A stretch of DNA of 11,532 nucleotides from an uncultured Chloroflexota bacterium. GTDB taxonomy: Bacteria; Chloroflexota; Anaerolineae; Aggregatilineales; Phototrophicaceae. Under the pieces are notes generated by a model, which saw only the letters and a program-made list of their open reading frames with translations, was not told where the DNA came from and made no database searches. Where the stretch lies: the NCBI GenBank assembly GCA_937870805.1, contig CALMZT010000705.1, positions 1 to 11,532 on the forward strand, written 5' to 3'. A program made the position numbers and the translations under genes. Shown piece by piece: positions 6,634 through 11,532 of the stretch (position 1 is the first letter of the stretch; the number at the start of each line of letters is the position of its first letter).

Positions 6634-7053
6634 TTAGCTCCACGCTCTCAGCCAGTCGGCTTGAATAAAGACAACTTTGGTTAAGCTGCCATCGGTAAGC
6701 GCTACGACGCGCCCAGCGTTGACGGTCATGGTGCCCGCTGCATCAGCCAGCGCGCCCGCCGTGTCCGAAAGATACAGAATGACGTCAGCGTTCAGACCTG
6801 AAACGGTAAACCCTGAGAGGAAACCATAAATGCAAAGGTCGGTTGCTTGCCCCGCTGCTGCGGTACGCATGAAAATGCCGCGAAATTGCTGTTTACCTGC
6901 CGCGTTGGCATCGGCAATGCCAAATTTGCCTGTGGTTGCTTGATACGCCGCCTGCCCCTGCGTCACTGCCTCTGCCGTTATCACGGGGATAACCAGCGAC
7001 AATTCAGGACGCGCAAGAGAGACTTGAGCAGCGGTTACGGTAATGTCTGCGAT
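6634..7053 (-). CDS. Head decoration (cement) protein, DUF2190-like, apparent ATC start
   Basis: A 139-residue beta-rich protein lying four bases upstream of the major capsid gene, the usual place for a cement protein. The first canonical start in the frame is TTG 7002, which has no Shine-Dalgarno sequence and would cut off 17 residues of good protein. Reading upstream gives ADITVTAAQVSLARPE, the normal opening of this family with Met expected just before the Ala. At that place (7053-7051) the codon is ATC, eight bases after GGAGG. The frame is closed by TAG at 7068. The rest includes AVTQGQAAYQATTGKFGIA, RGIFMRTAAAGQ, and a strand end reading KVVFIQADW. Either initiation really occurs at ATC or the sequence has an ATG-to-ATC error. 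A related protein is encoded at 1472-1059. Confidence 0.72.
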   Translation of the reverse strand: MADITVTAAQVSLARPELSLVIPVITAEAVTQGQAAYQATTGKFGIADANAAGKQQFRGIFMRTAAAGQATDLCIYGFLSGFTVSGLNADVILYLSDTAGALADAAGTMTVNAGRVVALTDGSLTKVVFIQADWLRAWS

Positions 7054-7056
7054 AGA

Positions 7057-7078
7057 GATACCCTCCTATGGAGTATCC
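7057..7078 (-). promoter_or_regulatory. Hairpin covering the decoration gene ribosome-binding site
   Basis: On the minus strand GGATACTCC (7078-7070), loop ATA, and GGAGGGTATC (7066-7057) pair as eight Watson-Crick base pairs with a two-base GG bulge, plus an outer G-U pair. The Shine-Dalgarno GGAGG lies in the 3' arm, four to eight bases from the ATC codon. If it folds in the mRNA it would hide the ribosome site and moderate translation, perhaps opened by ribosomes finishing the scaffold gene. This is inference from base pairing only. Confidence 0.4.
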
Positions 7079-7106
7079 ACACTAAAATCGAGTGGTTTAC
7101 GCGGGG

Positions 7107-7796
7107 TTAAAGTCCCCAGGTTTTCTTTTCGCCGAGCACCTTGTTTGCATCCGGCGCTGTCCCTTTGGGACTGGGAGGTGAACCACGTCCCCCCGCCGCT
7201 TTGAACAGATAAGCCGTCTCTTTGCCCTTGCGCAGCTTTTCAAGCGCTGCTTTGATCTGGGCTTCGTTCGGCTTCTCGATCCACGCCGCATAACTCTCAT
7301 CGCTTTCCAGTTCACGCACGACGTGTTGCGGGTTGTGCGCGTCCTCTGCGAGAGACTTAATCAGCGTGTTCAAATTGCCAACGGCTTGAGCGTGTTCCAG
7401 TTCCTTGATGCGCGCCTCTGCAAGCTGCGCTTTGGTTTGCGCCTCTTGCAATGCTTGTGCCTGGCGTTCGGCTTCCGAGAGTTGCGATTGCTCGATTTGC
7501 CTGGCTTTGGCGAGCAGTTCCTTCGCTGTCTTGAGATCGGTGAAATCACCGAGATCCTTGAGCAGCGAACGTTCTTTTTGTGCTAACCGTTCGGCAAGTT
7601 TCTCTTTGCTAATCGCGCCTTCAGTTGCCTGTGTTGGTTGCTGTGTCCCCGTGCCCGCGTTTTGTCCCGGTTGCGTATCCGTAGGGGTTGGTTCTGCTGC
7701 TGGCGTATCGTCATACCAGCGGCGGATTTTGCGTAATGAAATGCCCGCTTCCGCCGCCTGCCGACGAACCGTGTACAGCTTGTAGTCGTTTTGCAT
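7107..7796 (-). CDS. Capsid scaffolding protein
   Basis: A 229-residue hydrophilic protein from ATG 7796, with GGGGA nine bases upstream. Residues 31-62 are a Pro/Thr/Gln-rich linker (PAAEPTPTDTQPGQN). Residues 63-140 are a long charged coiled coil with LAKARQIEQSQLSEAERQAQ and LQEAQTKAQLAEARIKELEH. The C-terminus (175-229) has a helix, IKAALEKLRKGKETAYLF, and a Gly/Pro-rich basic end (KGTAPDANKVLGEKK). A central coiled coil with a basic C-terminal helix is the scaffold architecture of SPP1/P22-like systems, and the gene is followed by decoration and capsid genes. The N-terminal residues 7-28 (LYTVRRQAAEAGISLRKI) resemble a helix-turn-helix, which is unusual for scaffolds. The scaffold role is strong by context; the HTH resemblance is tentative. 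Confidence 0.75.
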   Translation of the reverse strand: MQNDYKLYTVRRQAAEAGISLRKIRRWYDDTPAAEPTPTDTQPGQNAGTGTQQPTQATEGAISKEKLAERLAQKERSLLKDLGDFTDLKTAKELLAKARQIEQSQLSEAERQAQALQEAQTKAQLAEARIKELEHAQAVGNLNTLIKSLAEDAHNPQHVVRELESDESYAAWIEKPNEAQIKAALEKLRKGKETAYLFKAAGGRGSPPSPKGTAPDANKVLGEKKTWGL

Positions 7797-7841
7797 GTTG
7801 TGTTTCCCCGCCTCTTTACCGCTTGGCGTGTGCGTAGAATC

Positions 7842-7866
7842 AAAACGCCGCTTTGTAGGCGGCGTT
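7842..7866 (-). terminator. Probable intrinsic terminator between the portal-side genes and the capsid genes
   Basis: The minus strand has AACGCCGC (7866-7859), a seven-base loop CTACAAA, then the exact complement GCGGCGTT (7851-7844), followed by TT and GATTC. This is an eight-base-pair GC-rich stem ending in a short T run. It lies after the stop at 7894 and before the scaffold ATG at 7796. It could end or dampen the upstream transcript. The T run is short (four, two of them in the stem), so partial termination is likelier than complete. I could not identify a convincing promoter between it and the scaffold gene. Confidence 0.6.
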
Positions 7867-7893
7867 CAATAAACGAATAGGAATAAGTTGTGT

Positions 7894-8100
7894 TTAACTG
7901 GAGGCTGTTGGGCGTACTTCTAAGCGCAGGCTGTGTTTACCTTTGGCAAATACACACCCCATATAATCTTCGCTCTCTAAAGTCCATCCTTGCAGTATCA
8001 ATCGCCGCTTGTAACCCTGATAGTGGACAACGGCATTCAGGGAATCGCTATTTTCCCACAGCAATCTCACCTTGCCGCTGTGATTGCGGATTGAAAACAA
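7894..8100 (-). CDS. Small unknown protein, start uncertain and possible frameshift
   Basis: A 68-residue frame in the same frame as the upstream metallopeptidase, whose TAA (8124-8122) lies seven codons before. There is no ATG; the first canonical start is TTG 8100, with only a weak GGA 14 bases upstream. The sequence from residue 9 (SGKVRLLWENSDSLNAVV) to GKHSLRLEVRP looks like genuine small protein, with a strand-rich character and phrases YKRRLILQGWTLESED. In a frame shifted by one base, ATG 8116 gives MEQFDVVFNPQSQRQGE before a stop, which reads like a natural opening. The real gene may begin there and be frameshifted around 8070-8090. I do not recognise a family. It is the last gene before the terminator. 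Confidence 0.5.
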   Translation of the reverse strand: MFSIRNHSGKVRLLWENSDSLNAVVHYQGYKRRLILQGWTLESEDYMGCVFAKGKHSLRLEVRPTASS

Positions 8101-8121
8101 CGTCGAATTGTTCCATCGGCT

Positions 8122-8454
8122 TTAATCAGTCTGCTGTGCAGGTGGATAGAGGGTGTAATCGACTAATGGACGGTTATCACGCATTACCTGAATCAAGCCA
8201 TAAGCCAGCGCATCAATGTGTGTCTCGCTGTGATCGTCATACCCCGCATTCTTGAGAATGGCGTGTAGCAGTTCGTGCCATAAGGTGACGACTTTCACGT
8301 CATGCGCCTGATCTTCGGCAATCTTAACCAGCGCCTCACTGTAATCGATGCGTCCGTGAAAGTAAACCTTTCTACCTTCACCATCTACATCATGGAGATC
8401 ATCGAGTTCCTTGATGTTGTAAGTGACCGCGCCGATTTTAACGTTAGGTATCAT
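8122..8454 (-). CDS. Small HExxH zinc metallopeptidase-like protein
   Basis: A 110-residue protein from ATG 8454, six bases after the upstream stop. Residues 57-64 contain TLWHELLH, the HExxH zinc motif of gluzincin/minigluzincin peptidases, with H60 and H64 as ligands and E61 as catalytic base. E77 in the following helix (SETHIDALAYGLIQV) is in the right place for the third zinc ligand. Residues 28-47 (RKVYFHGRIDYSEALVKIA) are a strand pair and helix before the motif, as in small phage and ImmA/IrrE-type peptidases. The protein is complete but minimal, with no secretion signal. It lies between minor head protein and scaffold, where many phages place a prohead protease. Whether it processes capsid proteins, or has an unrelated role, is not shown. 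Confidence 0.72.
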   Translation of the reverse strand: MIPNVKIGAVTYNIKELDDLHDVDGEGRKVYFHGRIDYSEALVKIAEDQAHDVKVVTLWHELLHAILKNAGYDDHSETHIDALAYGLIQVMRDNRPLVDYTLYPPAQQTD

Positions 8455-8460
8455 GGATTA

Positions 8461-8703
8461 TCACTCATCCTTAAAGGTTATGATTACGTTGCGATCCTTA
8501 TCAACTAACGTCTGACCTTGTACTATCACCCTGATCGCTTTAGTCAGTGTTGCCACTTCCTTCTCAAGCGCTTCGATACGCGCAATGAGTGGTTCCTTCC
8601 ATGTTGTCGGCGGGAATTCACGCGCTTCTTTCGGCGTAGGGGTGTTATTGAATACCGTAAAACCCTTACTTTCTAGTCCCTTGTCCTGCTCGTCTTGTGT
8701 CAT
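8461..8703 (-). CDS. Small coiled-coil protein of unknown function
   Basis: An 80-residue protein whose ATG (8703-8701) overlaps the preceding stop in a TAATG junction, with GAGGG just upstream. Residues 1-37 are polar and Pro-rich (NTPTPKEAREFPPT). Residues 39-60 form a heptad-like amphipathic helix, LIARIEALEKEVATLTKA, followed by a short strand part (DKDRNVIITFKDE). It is probably an oligomeric coiled coil with a small C-terminal strand pair. I do not recognise a family; coupling to its neighbours makes joint expression with the head genes likely. Confidence 0.65.
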   Translation of the reverse strand: MTQDEQDKGLESKGFTVFNNTPTPKEAREFPPTTWKEPLIARIEALEKEVATLTKAIRVIVQGQTLVDKDRNVIITFKDE

Positions 8704-8960
8704 TAGTCCCTCACGCTTTTGTGAACAATAAAAGGGGTTCCAGTCAACATGGGAGTCTCATCAACTGCCGCGTCTCGCTTATGCACGACGCATAGCACAT
8801 ACTGATTTGGCGGCGCGCCAAGTATCGTTTGTTCGGCAATCATCATATTGAACTTGTAATCGTATCCCCCGTTAAACAGATCGTTCAACTCAGGGACGTT
8901 CAAATCATCGCCTGCTTCCTGAAAAGCGGCTAAAGGAACCTTGATTTTCTTCAGTGCCAT
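8703..8960 (-). CDS. Small unknown protein of the portal-to-scaffold gene cluster
   Basis: An 85-residue protein from ATG 8960, one base after the minor head protein stop (TAA C ATG), with AGGA eight bases upstream. It starts MALKKIKVPLAAFQEAG, has an acidic/Asn section (DDLNVPELNDLFNGGYDY), and then strands around FNMMIAEQTILG and NQYVLCVVHKRD, ending FIVHKSVRD. The composition suggests a compact alpha/beta fold. There is no signal peptide or membrane segment. I cannot assign a family or function. Its tight junctions on both sides place it in the head operon. Confidence 0.65.
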   Translation of the reverse strand: MALKKIKVPLAAFQEAGDDLNVPELNDLFNGGYDYKFNMMIAEQTILGAPPNQYVLCVVHKRDAAVDETPMLTGTPFIVHKSVRD

Positions 8961-8961
8961 G

Positions 8962-9582
8962 TTATTGTCCTACCCAAATCGCTACCCCTTGCCGCGCTAA
9001 GTCCTGTGGGTTTACAGCGTAATATTCGTGAGAACACGATATATGCGCCGGAAGCGGGTTCGCTACCGTATAGTCGTAGCTCACGATGCCGTCTCCTACT
9101 ATTCTCATGCATATTGGACACACAGGTGTACCGCCAACCGCTTCAAATAATTCATTGAATAGCCCATTGTGAATAACGAACTGCTGTAAACCGTAGTACA
9201 CCGCCCACATGACGATGGCTAAGGCGACCTGTATACTCTTATATTCGTCACGTTTACGTCCCCAGCTTTCGAGGATGCTAATCATCTCATTGCGTGTGAT
9301 GCCTGGATTGCGGGCATAGATCGCCTCAACCTGATTTCTCAATTCACGGTTGTACGTGTTGGCAATACTGAGCGCGTCCTCACGCGCCTTCCCCTGCAAG
9401 CGTTCCAAATCAGCGCCCTGTAATGTCGGTGTGGGGTTTGCTACGCCGTGCCGAACCGCTAACGCGCGCATTTGTTCCAGCCATGCGAGGCGCAGCTGTT
9501 CAAAGAGCGTGCTCTCAAGGCTCGCTATATCCGCGTCAGTGAATTCATAGAGAGAGACGATGGTGTCAACCAATACAGGCAT
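8962..9582 (-). CDS. Minor head / head morphogenesis protein, Mu gpF-like
   Basis: A 206-residue protein starting at ATG 9582 in a TAATG overlap with the preceding stop. Residues 10-135 are mostly helical (for example STLFEQLRLAWLEQMRALA and RNEMISILESWGRKRDEY). The C-terminal part has CPICMRIVGDG, with C155 and C158, then about 20 residues on, PLPAHISCSHEYY, with H180, C183 and H185. This layout matches the CPxC...HPxCRC-type metal-binding cluster at the C-terminus of Mu gpF/SPP1 gp7 minor head proteins, with the final Cys replaced by His. These proteins bind the portal, and in SPP1 gp7 stays with the DNA after ejection. The gene lies close behind the portal gene, as expected. At 206 residues it is short for the family. 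Confidence 0.68.
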   Translation of the reverse strand: MPVLVDTIVSLYEFTDADIASLESTLFEQLRLAWLEQMRALAVRHGVANPTPTLQGADLERLQGKAREDALSIANTYNRELRNQVEAIYARNPGITRNEMISILESWGRKRDEYKSIQVALAIVMWAVYYGLQQFVIHNGLFNELFEAVGGTPVCPICMRIVGDGIVSYDYTVANPLPAHISCSHEYYAVNPQDLARQGVAIWVGQ

Positions 9583-9857
9583 TACTCTTTGTCTTCCAGG
9601 CGCTTGCCAATGGCTTGTGTAGGCTGTTCGTAGTGCGCTGCTTGTGAATAGGGATGCACCCCAAAGAGTTCCTCGACGCGCTTCTGATAATCAAACGCTA
9701 GCTTATCAGGCTTGTGCAAGATAATCAGACTATCGTTTGAGTACCACATCGTAAACCCCTCTGACAATGAGAGGTCTAGTTGATATTGGAAATCAGATAC
9801 AAGCACTGGATTTGATGGTGGTTTTGCATCAGACGTAAACAACACTCTAATCGCCAT
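9582..9857 (-). CDS. Small unknown protein following the portal-proximal genes
   Basis: A 91-residue protein. The first start codon of the frame is a GTG at 9860, but ATG 9857 fits better because GAGGTG lies just upstream. It overlaps the end of the previous gene by 11 bases in a different frame. The protein has a strand-rich first part (AIRVLFTSDAKPPSN, then QYQLDLSLSEGFTMWYSND and SLIILHKPD), and a helical second part (FDYQKRVEELFGVH), ending with polar RLEDKE. Alternation of strands with a C-terminal helix suggests a small alpha/beta domain. I recognise no family. Its stop overlaps the minor head protein start, so the two are probably translated together. Confidence 0.6.
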   Translation of the reverse strand: MAIRVLFTSDAKPPSNPVLVSDFQYQLDLSLSEGFTMWYSNDSLIILHKPDKLAFDYQKRVEELFGVHPYSQAAHYEQPTQAIGKRLEDKE

Positions 9858-10113
9858 CACACACCTCGATCAACTTGCCCATCCACTTAATCCTGTCGTG
9901 CTCTGCCATTCCGGACCACACCAACGCCGCATACGTCAAGCCCGCCCGTATCGCGTTGACAGGCTTGAAACCGCGTTCCTGCCACTGCGCTTTCAGACGC
10001 CTTGCGCCACGTACTGCGATGTCAGCAGGCAGTGGATGGTCGGTCAGCTTGAAATTCATCCACCACGTCACCAGTAAACACAGCGCGGTCTCATCGTCAA
10101 TGGTGCCGTTCAT
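9847..10113 (-). CDS. Small unknown helical protein
   Basis: An 88-residue protein beginning at ATG 10113, directly abutting the stop of the previous gene (TGA ATG) and in the same frame as it. The body is a set of helices rich in Ala, Arg and Trp: DETALCLLVTWWMNFKL, ADIAVRGARRLKAQWQERG, PVNAIRAGLTYAALVWSG and KWMGKLIEVCDGD. The hydrophobic stretches are too short and amphipathic to be membrane segments. I do not recognise a family. Its location next to the portal gene suggests head assembly or packaging, but this is only context. Confidence 0.6.
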   Translation of the reverse strand: MNGTIDDETALCLLVTWWMNFKLTDHPLPADIAVRGARRLKAQWQERGFKPVNAIRAGLTYAALVWSGMAEHDRIKWMGKLIEVCDGD

Positions 10114-10407
10114 TCACCCTCGCACACTCAACCTATTCCATTCCTCATCGGTCATCACCCCTAACAACGCCGCACCGCGCTGATTGACACTGCTGAGCAC
10201 TTCAGTCACCGCTTTCGTGGCGCTCAACACCTGCGTTCGCCGCCCTTTGCGCATTGATTTCACCACCACATCGGGTTGCTGTGCGTCGGGATTCGCCTGA
10301 GTCAGCGCCAGACGCTTCAACGCCCGCTTTTGACGCTGAGGCAGCTTTGAAGCATCAAGCTGTAACAGCGCGGCTTGTAACTGATTGGGGTTGATTGCGC
10401 GCGCCAC
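10114..10407 (-). CDS. Small basic protein after the portal, GTG start
   Basis: A 97-residue basic protein starting at GTG 10407 directly after the portal TAA and in the same frame, with GGGGA ten bases upstream. Residues 1-45 are helical and basic (NQLQAALLQLDASKLPQRQK, RALKRLALTQANPD), and the middle is Arg/Lys-rich (KSMRKGRRTQVL). The end (VTEVLSSVNQRGAALLG and DEEWNRLSVRG) is more acidic. The upstream frame is closed by the portal stop, so GTG is the only likely start unless the portal stop is read through. I recognise no family. The basic, Gln-rich character would suit a nucleic-acid or portal-binding role, but this is unproven. Confidence 0.6.
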   Translation of the reverse strand: MARAINPNQLQAALLQLDASKLPQRQKRALKRLALTQANPDAQQPDVVVKSMRKGRRTQVLSATKAVTEVLSSVNQRGAALLGVMTDEEWNRLSVRG

Positions 10408-11532
10408 TTACTTGTCTTCCCCAACCTTCGCCATTTCAGGCTTCTTCATAGGGTTACTTAACTTTACATCCTCTCCTGAAGGCATTTGTTGCGGGTTGTT
10501 TGGATCGTCACCGTACAGCGATTTACTGAACTGCCGCGCGGCAGCTTCCAACTCTTTATCCTGATACGCCTCTAAATCCTTGAGAATATCCTTGATCGTA
10601 TCCTCGTCTTCTCGCATCACTTCCATCATACGCCGTGCGATACTCGGCGGCTGGTCTTTCAGTGTCGGGTAAATTTGCAGCTTATCCGTTGCCTTCAGGC
10701 TGTGGTCAAAGATTTCGCGTTCCGCAATGCTGTGCTCAAGGTTGCCGTTGTGGTAATCCTCAAGGCTGAAGCGTTCAAAACCCTTGTAACCATGATAGGC
10801 TGACATGGCAATGCCCATGCTTTGCGCCAGACATAAGCCGCTGTCGTAGTTGCCCATCGCGCTCACAATCTTGCTGATAGCGTCGCTGTACACGTTCTCA
10901 ATCGCTACGCCGCTTAACCCTGAGTTCCCCCTGATTCCATGTAAGCTCAGTTCAGGCAAGTCACGCTCAATCTCCGCTTCCATGCTCTCGATATTGCGTA
11001 ACGCCTGCTCGATATTCACATCGACAATCAGCGGCTGCGCTCTGGCGTTTTCGTTGGGTACATAGTGGATCGGCACGCCGTCTTTGTTCGTGGTGGTAAT
11101 GCCCGCGTCGGTCTTTGTGCCGGCTGTGCCCTGTAACGTTGGATTGCTGGCAGGCGGGTCAATGCCAATCATCAACCACTGGATATTCACCGACTTGCGA
11201 ATGTTGTCGTTGAGCAGGCTGGCTGCGTCGTTGATTTCGTGGATTTTGCGAATGCTGGTATGAAAGGCATTCATGCCAAAATCCAGACCCGTTTGTTTGT
11301 GCGGCTTCATCACCAGCGGCACAAACCCATACTGGTTGTCCCATTGAGGCGAGTTGCCCTCGTAGGTGTAATCGAAGGGTTTGTTGTCTTTGAACGTCGC
11401 AAAGCTATCGAGCGTGATTTCTTCCCGATAGCGATAGGTGCGGTTGTTATTATTTTCCTCAAGCACATCGTATTCGAGGATCGCGCGCGTGATGTGTCCT
11501 TTTCTATCACGCTTGATCTGCGCCACCTTGCC
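10408..11532 (-). CDS. Portal protein, SPP1 gp6-like (N-terminus cut by window edge)
   Basis: The frame is open across the upper window edge and ends at TAA 10410-10408; 374 codons are visible. GTG 11526 is inside the frame and is not needed as a start. The visible part runs from a strand region (ITRAILEYDVLEENNNNRT, then YREEITLDSFATF) into the typical portal core: YGFVPLVMKPHKQTGLDF, KIHEINDAASLLNDNIRKSV, and MIGIDPPASN. Further on is the helical stem/crown region (NIEQALRNIESMEAEIERDL, VYSDAISKIVSAMGN) and an acidic C-terminus with a Pro-rich end (NPMKKPEM). The 'YGFVPLV.' and 'KI.EIND..S.LND' patterns are those of SPP1 gp6-like portals, which form the dodecameric DNA gate of the head. About the first quarter is missing. 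The small subunit of terminase is expected further upstream. Confidence 0.85.
   Translation of the reverse strand, partial: GKVAQIKRDRKGHITRAILEYDVLEENNNNRTYRYREEITLDSFATFKDNKPFDYTYEGNSPQWDNQYGFVPLVMKPHKQTGLDFGMNAFHTSIRKIHEINDAASLLNDNIRKSVNIQWLMIGIDPPASNPTLQGTAGTKTDAGITTTNKDGVPIHYVPNENARAQPLIVDVNIEQALRNIESMEAEIERDLPELSLHGIRGNSGLSGVAIENVYSDAISKIVSAMGNYDSGLCLAQSMGIAMSAYHGYKGFERFSLEDYHNGNLEHSIAEREIFDHSLKATDKLQIYPTLKDQPPSIARRMMEVMREDEDTIKDILKDLEAYQDKELEAAARQFSKSLYGDDPNNPQQMPSGEDVKLSNPMKKPEMAKVGEDK

Noticed and set aside
7103..7117. GGGG...CCCC inverted repeat at the end of the scaffold gene, as a terminator
   Set aside because: The stem is only four base pairs and no T run follows on the minus strand; the scaffold stop lies inside it.
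7323..7785. Cys-rich plus-strand frames opposite the scaffold gene
   Set aside because: They are antisense to the coiled-coil coding sequence; Ala/Glu/Gln codons read backwards give Cys/Leu/Ser-rich products.
1..11532. CRISPR arrays, tRNA genes, insertion sequences, integrase or attachment sites
   Set aside because: No regularly spaced repeats, no cloverleaf-like sequence, no transposase or recombinase motif and no terminal direct repeats were seen on reading both strands; this does not replace a dedicated search.

Overview
The window is a continuous stretch of a tailed double-stranded DNA bacteriophage or prophage (Caudoviricetes) morphogenesis module. Every credible gene lies on the minus strand, so transcription runs from position 11532 down to position 1. 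Genes are packed tightly, with abutting, ATGA or TAATG junctions at most boundaries and no stretch above 100 bases without a gene. A tape-measure gene and a tail-chaperone pair point to a phage with a long tail; whether that tail is contractile cannot be told from here. No integrase, repressor, lysis, replication or host gene is present. The host therefore cannot be named from sequence; composition is roughly balanced in GC and the proteins look like those of uncultivated environmental phages.

Layout in transcription order. (1) 11532-10408 is the C-terminal part of an SPP1 gp6-like portal protein, cut by the window edge. (2) 10407-8461 holds six short genes: four unknowns, a Mu gpF-like minor head protein with a Cys/His cluster, and a coiled-coil protein (the order is 97 aa, 88 aa, 91 aa, minor head, 85 aa, 80 aa). 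(3) 8454-7894 has a small HExxH metallopeptidase and a 68-residue unknown, followed by a probable intrinsic terminator. (4) 7796-5538 is the capsid core: scaffold, head decoration protein and major capsid protein. (5) 5529-3863 holds a small basic protein, a modular fibre-like beta protein, a second beta protein and an unknown. (6) 3859-1941 is the neck: gp10-like protein, gp6-like head-tail adaptor, a possible tail terminator and an unknown. (7) 1937-1 is the tail: tube protein, a decoration-protein paralogue, the chaperone G with a T-like extension in another frame, and the start of the tape-measure gene, cut by the window edge.

Together these genes would build a procapsid around the portal with scaffold and capsid protein, decorate it, close it with adaptor and terminator proteins, and assemble a tail tube whose length is set by the tape measure with G/GT chaperones.

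The points most worth a second look are the apparent +1/-2 frameshift joining G to T at about 540; the decoration gene, whose natural N-terminus begins at an ATC codon with a strong Shine-Dalgarno sequence; the decoration-like paralogue inserted in the tail region; and a mini-metallopeptidase sitting where a prohead protease usually lies. I see no defence system, CRISPR array, tRNA or mobile element. The novelty is in phage assembly, not in a new kind of system.
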